Below are positions 1-7,081 of a stretch of 16,808 nt of DNA, piece by piece. Made by a program: the position numbers and the translations under genes. Numbering within the stretch: the first letter of the stretch is position 1; each line of letters starts with the position of its first letter. This stretch comes from Methanosarcinales archaeon (GTDB lineage: Archaea > Halobacteriota > Methanosarcinia > Methanosarcinales > Methanogasteraceae), in assembly GCA_003661105.1 (NCBI GenBank), contig QMVM01000015.1, forward strand, positions 1-16,808, given 5' to 3'. Below the pieces are notes generated by a model. The model was not told the DNA's origin and searched no databases. It saw nothing but the letters and a program-made list of their open reading frames with translations.

Positions 1-1
1 C

Positions 2-1045
2 ATCCACGCCAGGAGACTTCCGGATCACGAGAGGATATTCGTTTTTTTAGACGAGATTCAGCGAATCGAAGGGTGGGAATCGTACATCAGAAGCATCTAT
101 GACGAATTCAAAGGGAATATAAAGATATTCGTCTCTGGTTCCACTTCAAAACTCACGGAATCCGAACTGAGCCATCTGCTGACCGGAAGGCATCTCACAA
201 CCCGCGTCTTCCCGCTCGGCTTTGGGGAGTTTCTGCGCTTCAAAGACATTGGTTATGGGGAGGAATACCTGACAGAGAAGGATACAGCGACGATCAAGGA
301 GATGCTCCGTGAGTACATCTCGTTTGGCGGATTTCCAGAGGTTGTTCTTTCCGGATCAAACAAGGAATACATTGCCCAAACACTTTTCACTGATATAATT
401 AGCAGAGACGTTGTTTCATCGATAAAAAAGAAAAGAGAAGTAATAGAGGATTTATCCTACTTCTTAGCCTCAAACATAGGAACGCCCATAAGTTTTTCAA
501 AGATGTGCGGAATGATGAACTCCCGAGGGGTTAAAATTTCAGTTCCGACACTGGAGAGGTATTTTTTCATCATGAAGGATGCATTTCTCTTCTTTGACAT
601 CAGAATCTTCTCGTACAAGGTTAAAGACCAGTTGCAATACCCGAGAAAGATCTACGCCATGGATCCGGGGTTTGCCAATCTTTCCGGGTTTAAGTTTTCT
701 GAAGACATCGGGAGATCAATGGAAAATCTTGTTGCGGTCGAGTTACTCAGGATGAAATCAGTCAGTCCCCTGCTTGAGATATATTACTGGAAGGATTACC
801 AGCACAGAGAGGTTGATTTCGTTTTGAAAAACGGTTTAAGGATAGAACAACTGATTCAGGTGACGTACGCCGGAGACAGGGAAGATATCGCAGCAAGAGA
901 GATCAAAGCACTGGTGAAAGCAGGGGCAGAACTGCAATGTGATGATCTGCTCGTGATTACGTGGGATTATGAATCAGACAATGGTGCAATCAGGTTCTTA
1001 CCGCTGTGGAAGTGGTTGTTATACCATTTGACACTGGGTACTTGA
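2..1045 (+). CDS. AAA_14/DUF4143-type ATPase, 5' end outside the window
   Basis: The reading frame is open from base 2 to the TGA at 1043-1045, giving 347 residues with the N-terminus and Walker A missing. The visible part begins just before a Walker B-like strand, FVFLDEIQ (residues 13-20, D17/E18). A sensor-1-like strand with VSGST (44-48) follows, then the conserved 'R.FPLGFGEFL' region. The C-terminal half is a DUF4143-type domain, ending in a segment with REVDFVLKNG that resembles the restriction-endonuclease-like fold of this family. Such proteins are common, mobile and poorly characterised in archaea and bacteria; the substrate is unknown. An internal ATG at 302 is not the start, because upstream coding is continuous and matches the family. 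The gene converges on SRP54 with a 2-bp gap. Family assignment is from recognition of the motif order. Confidence 0.85.
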   Translation: MHARRLPDHERIFVFLDEIQRIEGWESYIRSIYDEFKGNIKIFVSGSTSKLTESELSHLLTGRHLTTRVFPLGFGEFLRFKDIGYGEEYLTEKDTATIKEMLREYISFGGFPEVVLSGSNKEYIAQTLFTDIISRDVVSSIKKKREVIEDLSYFLASNIGTPISFSKMCGMMNSRGVKISVPTLERYFFIMKDAFLFFDIRIFSYKVKDQLQYPRKIYAMDPGFANLSGFKFSEDIGRSMENLVAVELLRMKSVSPLLEIYYWKDYQHREVDFVLKNGLRIEQLIQVTYAGDREDIAAREIKALVKAGAELQCDDLLVITWDYESDNGAIRFLPLWKWLLYHLTLGT

Positions 1046-1047
1046 AA

Positions 1048-2355
1048 CTACACCCCAAGCTTCTTCATCATCTTCTGCATATTAAACCGCCCGCCGCGCA
1101 AGCCCTTCATCGCCTTCTGCATCATCCGGTAGTACTTTAAGAGTTCCCGCACATCCTCAATCCGTGTGCCAGAGCCGCGTGCAATCCTCTTGACGCGTGA
1201 GCCATCGACGATCTTCGGGTCGATCATCTCCGCTTCGGTCATCGAGTCCATGATGACCTTGTACCGCCCCATCTTTCCGGAGGTCTCGTCATACATATCG
1301 TCCGGTATCTTCATGCCCCCGATCGGGAGCATCTGCATCACCTGCTTTAAGGGACCCATCTTGTGCATCGCTTCCAGTTGCTGGTACATATCCTTAAGCG
1401 TGAACCTCCCTTGCATCATCTTCTCGACATCGATCTCCTCGGTAAACGCCTCCTCTGCACGCTCGATCAGCGTCTTGATGTCGCCCATCCCGAGCAGTTG
1501 CGAGATAAACCTGTCAGTCTCGAACTTCTCCAGGTCCTCGACGTTCTCACCAACTCCAATAAAAGCGATCGGCGCTTTTGTCTCTGATACTGCTGAGAGC
1601 GCACCGCCACCCTTTGCCGTGCCATCGAGTTTCGTGATGACAACGCCGGTAACCCCGACTGAGTTGTGGAATGTGCGTGCCTGATCCGTTGCCTGCTGCC
1701 CGATCGCGGCATCCAGCACAAGCAGTTTCTGATCCGGTCTGGAGATCGCGTGTATCTTCTCCATCTGCTCGATCAAGTCGTGTTCAAGGGAATGTCTGCC
1801 CGCGGTATCGATGATCTTCACATCATACGTCTTTAATTCGCCAAGCCCCCGCTCTACGATTCCGATGGGGTCATCGGTTCGCTCCCCATAGAAAGCGATG
1901 TTCAAACTGTCACACAGCATCTTTAATTGATCGTAAGCACCGGGGCGGTCGGTATCCGCGCAGATCACCGCGGGCTTCAAGCCCTTCCGCTGGAAGTACC
2001 GTGCCAGTTTTGCCGTGGTAGTGGTCTTGCCGCCACCCTGAAGTCCGACCATCATAATCGTCTGCTTCGAGAGCGATAGAGGTGTGCCAGCGCCTATGAG
2101 CCGGACGAGTTCATCGTACACAATCCGGATCACGTGCTCACGTGCGCCCATGCCTGCAGGCGGTTTCTCGTCAAGCGCCCGCTCGCGTATCCGCGTGGAT
2201 AGATCCATCACATGCTTCACATTGACGTCTGACTGGAGGAGTGCGCGCTGGATCTCCTTTATCATCTCGTCCACTGCATGTTTGTCGACGCGCCCTCCGC
2301 CCGCGATCTTCTTGATCGCACCCTGAAGCGAGTCTCCAAGTTTATCAAGTACCAT
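1048..2355 (-). CDS. srp54: Signal recognition particle 54 kDa protein (SRP54), GTPase
   Basis: Binds 7S RNA and hydrophobic signal sequences and delivers ribosome-nascent chains to the membrane receptor FtsY. The 435-residue protein is full length. The N domain (1-95) starts [10 protein letters not shown]. The G domain carries G1 [11 protein letters not shown] (104-114), G3 DTAGR (183-187) and G4 TKLDG (241-245). The methionine-rich M domain (about 310-435) contains the RNA-binding [11 protein letters not shown] (386-396). The frame stays open 27 codons upstream, but I chose the ATG at 2355: family homology begins there, and a TATA-like box lies about 26 bp before it. G1 reads GGGK where many archaeal homologues have GSGK, a mild variation. 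The upstream extension is rich in Tyr and Leu and looks non-coding. The gene is divergent from the response regulator. Confidence 0.97.
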   Translation of the reverse strand: MVLDKLGDSLQGAIKKIAGGGRVDKHAVDEMIKEIQRALLQSDVNVKHVMDLSTRIRERALDEKPPAGMGAREHVIRIVYDELVRLIGAGTPLSLSKQTIMMVGLQGGGKTTTTAKLARYFQRKGLKPAVICADTDRPGAYDQLKMLCDSLNIAFYGERTDDPIGIVERGLGELKTYDVKIIDTAGRHSLEHDLIEQMEKIHAISRPDQKLLVLDAAIGQQATDQARTFHNSVGVTGVVITKLDGTAKGGGALSAVSETKAPIAFIGVGENVEDLEKFETDRFISQLLGMGDIKTLIERAEEAFTEEIDVEKMMQGRFTLKDMYQQLEAMHKMGPLKQVMQMLPIGGMKIPDDMYDETSGKMGRYKVIMDSMTEAEMIDPKIVDGSRVKRIARGSGTRIEDVRELLKYYRMMQKAMKGLRGGRFNMQKMMKKLGV

Positions 2356-2377
2356 TAGTATCATATATGGCTGGAGC

Positions 2378-2385
2378 TTATAAAA
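2378..2385 (-). promoter_or_regulatory. TATA box of srp54
   Basis: TTTTATAA on the minus strand, centred about 26 bp before the ATG at 2355. Archaeal initiation about 25 bp downstream of the box would fall on or next to the start codon, so the mRNA is probably leaderless. No Shine-Dalgarno sequence precedes that ATG, which agrees. Confidence 0.6.
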
Positions 2386-2419
2386 GCGTAATGTAGACAA
2401 CAAAGTTAAGTACCAGCGA

Positions 2420-2464
2420 TATAACATAAAATACAACGGAAGGCAACGGGCAGGATATGGAGGT
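2420..2464 (+). promoter_or_regulatory. Promoter and Shine-Dalgarno of the response-regulator gene
   Basis: An A/T-rich TATA-like stretch (ATATAACATAAAATA, about 2420-2433) is followed by GGAGGT at 2459-2464, 7 nt before the ATG at 2472. Unlike the neighbouring leaderless genes, this one appears to have a short leader with a strong SD. Confidence 0.5.
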
Positions 2465-2471
2465 TTAAATC

Positions 2472-3101
2472 ATGAAAGTTATGGTTGTGGATGACGAGCC
2501 AGACATTGTGGCTTTACTCTTGCTGATGCTTGACGATCCGGATTACGAGGTCATACCAGCATCAGGCGGAAACGACTGTCTTGAAAAACTGAAGCATGAC
2601 GTACCCGACCTGATTCTACTGGACCTCATCATGCCCGACCTCGATGGCTGGGAGGTGCTGAACCGGATACGTCAGAATGATCGGTTAAAATTGATTCCGG
2701 TGGTTATTCTCACGGCAAAACAACTGACCGCAGATGTGGTGCATAAAAAAGCACCGCACATAACTGAGTATCTCGTCAAGCCAGTCACAAAAGAAGGTTT
2801 AATTTCAGTCATAGAGGATATTACATCTTCGTCAAAAAAACTTGGCGATTTTATTGATGCTGCAGGAAAAGCTGACGTTGATCCGGAGATGATCAACCAG
2901 TATGTCCAGCTAAACCAGCAGACCAGCGCGTATAAACGATTGCACACCTCGCTAGCGCAGATATACACCAAAAAGAGACTCGAAAAGGAAGACTCTGCAA
3001 GAAACACGATGAAAAGCATCGAACGAGTTATCGATCTGAAGGGGCGGAATCTCGAAGAACTCCACACAAGGATCTGGGGGATGATCGATGCCAGTGGTTA
3101 G
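2472..3101 (+). CDS. Response regulator, REC domain with uncharacterised helical C-terminus
   Basis: A 209-residue two-component receiver protein. REC spans 1-120: acidic pocket D7/D8 (VVDDE), phosphoacceptor D51 in LILLDLIMPDLDGW, conserved T81 (ILTAK) and K103 (LVKP). All four key positions are present, so it should accept phosphate. Residues 121-209 have no helix-turn-helix or enzyme motif that I recognise. They are charged and predicted by eye to be helical, so the output may be protein-protein interaction. No histidine kinase lies in the window. Strong SD GGAGGT. Transcribed toward the thioredoxin gene, 43 bp away, which has its own TATA-like box, so the two need not be one operon. Confidence 0.9.
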   Translation: MKVMVVDDEPDIVALLLLMLDDPDYEVIPASGGNDCLEKLKHDVPDLILLDLIMPDLDGWEVLNRIRQNDRLKLIPVVILTAKQLTADVVHKKAPHITEYLVKPVTKEGLISVIEDITSSSKKLGDFIDAAGKADVDPEMINQYVQLNQQTSAYKRLHTSLAQIYTKKRLEKEDSARNTMKSIERVIDLKGRNLEELHTRIWGMIDASG

Positions 3102-3113
3102 TTATGGCAAGGA

Positions 3114-3121
3114 TTTATATG
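3114..3121 (+). promoter_or_regulatory. TATA box of the thioredoxin gene
   Basis: TTTATATG centred about 27 bp before the ATG at 3145, with no SD before that start. This fits a leaderless transcript. Confidence 0.5.
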
Positions 3122-3144
3122 AAACCATGTTCGAATTCTAAATC

Positions 3145-3522
3145 ATGGACGAACTAGAAACAATCCGACAGAAGAAAATGGAGCGATTACAAACAATGAC
3201 ATCCGGAGAAGTACTGGTACTGGACGATACTAACCTTGCAGAAACCGTGCGCGAACATCCGTTTGTTGTGCTGGACTGCTGGGCTGAGTGGTGCGGACCC
3301 TGCAAGATGGTTGCACCGGTGATTGAGCAGCTTGCAGTAGAATATGCAGGCAGGGTAACGTTTGCCAAACTAAATATCGATGAGAATATGGGCACTGCCA
3401 TGAAATACCAGATCAGCGCGATACCGACGATGCTGGTATTCAGGAATGGCGAGATGGCAGGACAGATCATCGGCGCACTTCCGAAGAACCACATCGAGCA
3501 GAAACTACAGGAATTTATGTGA
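3145..3522 (+). CDS. trxA: Thioredoxin
   Basis: A 125-residue cytosolic dithiol-disulfide oxidoreductase. The active site is WCGPC (W49, C50, C53) in CWAEWCGPCKMVAP, and the cis-proline is in SAIPT (P94), with the usual final strand and helix. There is no signal peptide. It carries about 20 extra N-terminal residues before the thioredoxin fold, beginning MDELETIRQKKMERLQ. This charged, probably helical extension is known in some archaeal thioredoxins, so the ATG at 3145 is kept; the TATA spacing supports it. The stop codon abuts the stop of the convergent TPR gene: TGA at 3520-3522 and, on the other strand, 3523-3525, together the palindrome TGATCA. Confidence 0.95.
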   Translation: MDELETIRQKKMERLQTMTSGEVLVLDDTNLAETVREHPFVVLDCWAEWCGPCKMVAPVIEQLAVEYAGRVTFAKLNIDENMGTAMKYQISAIPTMLVFRNGEMAGQIIGALPKNHIEQKLQEFM

Positions 3523-4152
3523 TCAGGGCTTTTTCATCTCTTGCAGCATCTTCGTGATCCGTTCACCATTGTCAGGGAGTTGCTCTTTTGAGGCAATCGC
3601 CATCTCGAATTCCTGCACGGACTCCTCGCTGCGCTTCAGTCGCTTTAACAGGAAACCGAGATTGGCGTGCGCCCTTGCAAAATCAGGTTCGAGTCTTAAC
3701 GCCACTCTATATTCCCTCTCTGCTTTCTCAAACTGTCTTGAGCGGTATAATAAATTCCCGAGATCGTGATGAAACATTGCAGTATTATCCTCAATCTCAG
3801 CTGTCGTGCACGCTTCACCCCTCCTTTCGGTAAGCGCATACAGTAGCGCCATCTCTGTCTGTGGTACGAGTGTGACCGGCGCATCGGATCGATCGGGTAC
3901 CTTCCCTGCAGGCGCGGCTCTTTTTACTTGGCCTTGATCTCGATTTCCAGCGGATGAAAGACCCGATGAACGCCTCTGTGAATCCACACTGGCAGCCGGG
4001 AGGTTCTCTCGCCACTCATTAACCTCTCGTTTCCACCGGTCAAGTTCGCCTTTCCATCTGGCGATCTTCCAGATGATCACAAGCGCCATGATCGAGACGG
4101 CTGCAATCCCAAGTCCTACCCATACCAACGGATCAATTTCAGAAAGGTCCAA
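3523..4152 (-). CDS. Membrane-anchored TPR protein
   Basis: A 209-residue protein with one N-terminal membrane segment (about 9-29, WVGLGIAAVSIMALVIIW). A basic, Trp-rich juxtamembrane stretch (30-49) and a low-complexity linker (55-95) follow. Two TPR units occupy about 125-192; the second contains ALRLEPDFARAHANLGFLLK (151-170). The start is a TTG at 4152, directly after the TGA of the upstream gene. No ATG lies near, the membrane segment needs this start, and GTGATC just upstream matches the extended archaeal SD, so translation is probably coupled to the siroheme gene. It likely scaffolds a complex on the cytosolic membrane face, but the partner is unknown. A link to tetrapyrrole synthesis is inference from the tight spacing only. 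Confidence 0.75.
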   Translation of the reverse strand: MDLSEIDPLVWVGLGIAAVSIMALVIIWKIARWKGELDRWKREVNEWRENLPAASVDSQRRSSGLSSAGNRDQGQVKRAAPAGKVPDRSDAPVTLVPQTEMALLYALTERRGEACTTAEIEDNTAMFHHDLGNLLYRSRQFEKAEREYRVALRLEPDFARAHANLGFLLKRLKRSEESVQEFEMAIASKEQLPDNGERITKMLQEMKKP

Positions 4153-4791
4153 TCAGATCACATCCTCACAGTGTAACATCGCCTGCCCAAACGCCTGCTC
4201 ATAAGACGTCCCGAGATACTCCCACACAGTTTCGTCCTCGAGAATTGCCCACAATACCTGCTGCCTCGTCCCCTGATCCGGAATCCTGCCCTTCAGGTAC
4301 TCGCGCACCTCGCTTTGCAGTCTTGCCATATCCGCATACGCAGGCGTGATCACCTCCTCGATCCGCCCCCTGATGTATCGTGATAACGCAGGGCTGTGGG
4401 CAAGCGTGGAGATGCCGATTACAACATCACCGCGAGCGATGACCGACGGGATGATCACGTCGCCGAGATCGTCCACCCGGTTGACCAGCACGCCATGCCG
4501 GCTTGCGATGGCTGATAGGTGCTCGTTGTAGGCAGAATCGTCCGTTGCCGGTATCACCAGGAAGGCATCCTCTATCAGTTCGGTAAACGTATCATCGTCA
4601 AGTTTCTCATCCATGGTTATCAGTTCGATATCCTCTAATCCCATCAGTCTTTCAGTGAACTCGAAGCTCACGACAACCGTCTTTGCGTATCTTCCGAACA
4701 GTGCTGCCTTGCGCTCGCCAACCGAGCCGCCGCCGATGATCACCACCTTCCGGTCGCGAAGGTCGATGAAGAGCGGGAGGAATCCTGACAT
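4153..4791 (-). CDS. Precorrin-2 dehydrogenase / siroheme synthase N-terminal type protein
   Basis: NAD-dependent oxidation of precorrin-2 to sirohydrochlorin, the step before siroheme, heme (alternative pathway) or F430/cobalamin branches; some members also chelate iron. The 212-residue protein has an N-terminal Rossmann fold with VVIIGGGSVGERKA (16-29). The family's conserved NRVDD is at 104-108, where D107 lies at the position of the catalytic Asp of CysG/Met8p. PSVIARGDVVIGISTLAHSP (115-134) leads into the dimerisation region, followed by a C-terminal helical domain. The methylase domain of bacterial CysG is absent, as is usual in archaea. The start at ATG 4791 is supported by MSGFLPLFIDL, the typical family N-terminus, and a TATA-like box. 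The TPR gene follows with no gap. A hemA partner, frequent elsewhere, is not in this window. Confidence 0.9.
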   Translation of the reverse strand: MSGFLPLFIDLRDRKVVIIGGGSVGERKAALFGRYAKTVVVSFEFTERLMGLEDIELITMDEKLDDDTFTELIEDAFLVIPATDDSAYNEHLSAIASRHGVLVNRVDDLGDVIIPSVIARGDVVIGISTLAHSPALSRYIRGRIEEVITPAYADMARLQSEVREYLKGRIPDQGTRQQVLWAILEDETVWEYLGTSYEQAFGQAMLHCEDVI

Positions 4792-4805
4792 GCTAAGATT
4801 ATTGA

Positions 4806-4816
4806 ATCTATATCTA
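4806..4816 (-). promoter_or_regulatory. TATA-like box of the siroheme-synthase-type gene
   Basis: An A/T-rich minus-strand stretch (TAGATATAGATT region) about 20 bp before the ATG at 4791, squeezed between that gene and the stop of the dockerin gene at 4817. No SD is visible, so a short or absent leader is likely. Confidence 0.35.
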
Positions 4817-6103
4817 TTAGAGTGTTATCGCCCCGGCAGCCGCTTGCAGGATCATGAGCGCGTCAAGCGAGGTGACGCATCCGTCGCGGATAACATCGGC
4901 TGCGTCGAGCGTTGCGGCATCGCACGAGGCGGAACCGCCGGCTGCGAGTCGGAGCGCGATCGCGGCGTCCGCGGGGGTGATGATGCCGTCATGGTTGAGG
5001 TTGCCCTTTAGTGGTGTGTCGCCAGTCCATGGGTGCATGAGCGGGTATCTGCCAACGCTGGTGCCGCTCGGCGGGATCGGGTGTGGGTCGTCGCCGATGC
5101 CGTCTATGTTGTTGTCGGTGCCTATGTAGTCAGAGTAGTAGTTGCCTTCGGCGTTATTATCCCACTGGTTGGTGCTGGTATCATAGGCGTTTTCAATTGT
5201 GTTGGTGAGGTTGTTGTGGTAGATTGTGTTGTAGTCGCTCGAATATATCAGAACGATACCATAGTTGTTCGAGTCCACGGTATTGTTTGTGAGTGTGTTA
5301 TAGTTGCTCGAAGAATACAGGTAAACACCGTAGTAGTTGTTCGAGTTTATAATATTGTTCGTATGCGTGTTGTTGCTCGAGGAATCCATGTCGATGCCGT
5401 AGTCGTTTGAGTTCGCGGCGTTATTCGTAAGCGTGTTGTTGCTCGAATAAGACAGATGGATGCCGTAGCCGTTGTTCGATACGGTGTTGTTTGCAAGCGT
5501 GTTGTTGTTCGAATAATGCAGGAAGATACCGCCATAGTTGTTCGAGTTCGCGACATTGTTCTGCAGCATGCTGTTGTTCGAAGAATATAGCCAGATGCCG
5601 TAGTCGTTGTTCAATGCGTTGTTACTCGATAGCGTGTTGTTATTGCTCGAATACGATAGGCAGATACCAATATGATTGTTCGAGTTCGCTGCATTGTTCT
5701 GCAGCGTGTTGTTATTGCTCGAATACGATAGGCGGATGCCGTAGTAGTTCTCTGATACGTTATTCCTGCAGATGTCGCAGTAATCTGCATTGTTGAGATA
5801 AATCCCAGCCTTCCCCAAACCTGTCGCGCCCGTCGCCGTAAACCCCGAGAGGTTCACCCAATCCGCGATCACCTCAAACACATGATCCCCCGCATCCGCC
5901 GCCTCCGCCGCTGCACGGTCAACAGCCGCACACATCCGCGCCATCAGTCGGATCGCCCGGATACACCTCCCACTCAACCCCAGTGGCCCACACCCGCCGC
6001 CGCAAGCACCAGCAGCAGGAGGGTCATGCCACCTCCACGCAAGTAGGCGCGGCATCAACCAGCGCGCCAGCAAGCATCGCTCGCAGAACGGTGCCGGGGT
6101 CAC
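4817..6103 (-). CDS. NosD-like right-handed beta-helix surface protein with C-terminal dockerin; 5' end frameshifted
   Basis: The open frame is 428 codons, with a GTG at 6103 that is probably not a real start. Residues 1-68 are Cys/Arg-rich and unlike the family. Recognisable sequence begins near 69 (ADAGDHVFEVIADWVNLSGF), a common entry to NosD/PbH1 proteins. Eight 22-24-residue beta-helix repeats of the form YGIxLxYSSNNNTLxNNxANSN fill about 120-301. A dockerin-like domain with two Ca-binding segments ends the protein (GNLNHDGIITPADA, 368-381; AADVIRDGCVTSLDA, 401-415). The family is normally exported and cell-surface or extracellular. Here the leader lies in other frames (see 5919-6125), so as read the protein has no signal peptide. 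It may be a decayed gene, or the frameshifts may be sequence errors. It is transcribed toward the siroheme gene, 25 bp away. Confidence 0.8.
   Translation of the reverse strand: MTPAPFCERCLLARWLMPRLLAWRWHDPPAAGACGGGCGPLGLSGRCIRAIRLMARMCAAVDRAAAEAADAGDHVFEVIADWVNLSGFTATGATGLGKAGIYLNNADYCDICRNNVSENYYGIRLSYSSNNNTLQNNAANSNNHIGICLSYSSNNNTLSSNNALNNDYGIWLYSSNNSMLQNNVANSNNYGGIFLHYSNNNTLANNTVSNNGYGIHLSYSSNNTLTNNAANSNDYGIDMDSSSNNTHTNNIINSNNYYGVYLYSSSNYNTLTNNTVDSNNYGIVLIYSSDYNTIYHNNLTNTIENAYDTSTNQWDNNAEGNYYSDYIGTDNNIDGIGDDPHPIPPSGTSVGRYPLMHPWTGDTPLKGNLNHDGIITPADAAIALRLAAGGSASCDAATLDAADVIRDGCVTSLDALMILQAAAGAITL
5201..5746 (-). repeat. Tandem ~66-72-bp coding repeats of the beta-helix
   Basis: Eight tandem units encode the PbH1 rungs. 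Two neighbouring units share a long, nearly identical block around TATTGCTCGAATACGATAGG, starting at 5641 and 5713, an exact 72-bp period. Other units are 66-69 bp and more diverged. Such arrays expand and contract by recombination, so copy number probably varies between strains. Confidence 0.8.
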
Positions 6104-6125
6104 TCATGAGAATATACCAGGTCAT
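5919..6125 (-). pseudogene. Leader copy A: split signal-peptide region of the beta-helix gene
   Basis: The expected N-terminus is spread over three frames. (1) ATG at 6125, after an SD-like GGTGGTGATTGG, opens a 33-codon ORF (MTWYILMSDPGTVLRAMLAG...) ending with TGA at 6024-6026. (2) ATG at 6027 overlaps that stop as ATGA, sits behind GGAGGTGG, and encodes the signal-like MTLLLLVLAAAGVGHWG, ending at 5974. (3) Bases 5978-5919 encode VEWEVYPGDPTDGADVCGC then stop; VEWEVYPGD and DGADV are familiar mature N-terminal motifs of this family, with the sequence between them deleted. The main frame picks up only after this. Homologous leaders lie at 7254-7687 and 8793-9037. Confidence 0.7.
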
Positions 6126-6145
6126 ACCAATCACCACCAACCGTG

Positions 6146-6177
6146 CTATATGAAAAACCTCACAAAAGACTTATATC
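6146..6177. promoter_or_regulatory. Divergent promoters of the beta-helix gene and the toxin-antitoxin pair
   Basis: Minus strand: a TATA-like TTTTTCATATAG (6157-6146), about 25 bp before the ATG at 6125 and similar to the stronger TTTTATATAAAG before leader copy C. Plus strand: ACTTATATC (6169-6177), centred about 28 bp before the ATG at 6202, so the antitoxin-side transcript is probably leaderless. Confidence 0.5.
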
Positions 6178-6201
6178 AGGTCAAATTTAGGAATATGTAA
6201 A

Positions 6202-6510
6202 ATGATGGAGGTGCAACAACCCATACAGATAATTGAAGAGGTAGCAAGAGCTCTTAACATGGGTCGGGAGAGATTGGAGATGGAAAGCCTTAAAACATTT
6301 CTGGAAAAGGAGTTGATAGGCATAGAGGCAGAGATATACAAAATCGGTGCTAAACATGGGATAAGATCCATCTTCGAACTGGATGAGAAATTGAAAAGTG
6401 GGGCAATTACCGAGGAAGATATGATAGATGACTTTATGGAACTTGATTATCTGGAATCCAGAAGAGATGACCTGTTAAAAGCGATGGGGAAAGTTCAGTG
6501 GCAGATTTAA
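6202..6510 (+). CDS. Small helical protein, putative antitoxin partner of the TumE-like toxin
   Basis: 102 residues, starting ATG ATG at 6202, with a TATA-like box at the spacing of a leaderless gene. The protein is highly charged (E/K/D-rich) and looks wholly alpha-helical. It has a possible coiled coil over about 28-60 (MESLKTFLEKELIGIEAEIY) and an acidic stretch, EEDMIDDFMELDYLESRRDD (75-94). I see no helix-turn-helix or ribbon-helix-helix DNA-binding motif. Its 3' end overlaps the next gene by 13 bp, which means translational coupling. Small helical proteins are usual upstream partners of DUF6516 genes, so an antitoxin role is inferred from position and size, not from a recognised domain. 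Confidence 0.65.
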   Translation: MMEVQQPIQIIEEVARALNMGRERLEMESLKTFLEKELIGIEAEIYKIGAKHGIRSIFELDEKLKSGAITEEDMIDDFMELDYLESRRDDLLKAMGKVQWQI

Positions 6511-6854
6511 GCAAACTGAAGAGAATTGTCGATATAGAATACAGTGATATAACAAAGGATTCGAGTATCCACCATGATAAGCTTAGACTGTTCATAAGAG
6601 ATAGTTCGATAGTGGATATCTGGTTTTCAAATAAGATACCGGGTCGTTTCTCATATCACTGGGAGAGAAGGCAGATCGATGGGATGATATATCGCCATGA
6701 CAATTTCCCGGACCCCAGATGGGAAGAAGTCGCTACGTTCCCTAAACACTTTCACAATGGTTCACAAAATAGAGTACATGAGAGCAAAATAAATGACGAT
6801 CCAGCCTCTGGCGTTCGTGAATTTATGGATTTTATAAGGAAGATGCTGAACTAA
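6498..6854 (+). CDS. TumE/DUF6516-like toxin
   Basis: 118 residues from a GTG at 6498, inside the end of the upstream gene, with a GGGGA SD-like sequence 7 nt before it. The features match the TumE-type (DUF6516) toxin family as I know it: an N-terminal strand-rich part, RFSYHWE (50-56), YRHDNFPD (65-72), and the hallmark FPKHFHNG (81-88), followed by a helical tail ending FMDFIRKMLN. The conserved His and Arg/Asp residues suggest a catalytic or nucleic-acid-acting site, but the biochemical activity is not shown by the sequence. Its TAA lies inside one copy of the 8-bp target duplication of the element that follows, so the element landed exactly at the stop codon without altering it. Confidence 0.75.
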   Translation: MADLSKLKRIVDIEYSDITKDSSIHHDKLRLFIRDSSIVDIWFSNKIPGRFSYHWERRQIDGMIYRHDNFPDPRWEEVATFPKHFHNGSQNRVHESKINDDPASGVREFMDFIRKMLN

Positions 6855-6931
6855 AAACTGGCTCTCTGGTAATTCGAGTTGCAAGCATCTCGCAAGATGA
6901 ATTGTGTCTGTGAGGCATTGGAGGTGTAGAG

Positions 6932-6999
6932 ATCACGAATTTCACGAATGCTAAACAAGAACAAATTCGTGTCATTCGTCCAAACGCGTAATTCGTGAT
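6932..6999. repeat. ACGAATT/AATTCGT imperfect palindrome inside the element
   Basis: ATCACGAATT (6932-6941) is perfectly complementary to AATTCGTGAT (6990-6999), and inner segments TTCACGAATG and AAATTCGTGTCATTCGT continue the symmetry with gaps. RNA or single-stranded DNA could form a long hairpin with internal loops. A similar CACGAATT/AATTCGTG repeat type is scattered through many genomes. Confidence 0.6.
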
Positions 7000-7032
7000 T
7001 AAAACTGCATAGAAATCGACTAAATTCCCGGA

Positions 7033-7061
7033 AAATCTCCTACATCAGAGTGAGGAGATTT
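7033..7061. repeat. Perfect 9-bp hairpin inside the element
   Basis: AAATCTCCT (7033-7041) and AGGAGATTT (7053-7061) pair perfectly around an 11-nt loop. The same GAGATT (7055-7060) can instead pair with AATCTC at 7075-7080, so two mutually exclusive hairpins are possible. Confidence 0.5.
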
Positions 7062-7081
7062 GGATAAAATGGACAATCTCT

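Noticed and set aside
1166..1684. 172-codon plus-strand frame opposite SRP54
   Set aside because: Shadow of the SRP54 G and M domains; Ser/Ile-rich composition typical of an antisense frame.
5201..5746. Possible CRISPR-like array because of regular repeats
   Set aside because: The units are coding, diverged, contiguous without unique spacers, and encode beta-helix rungs.
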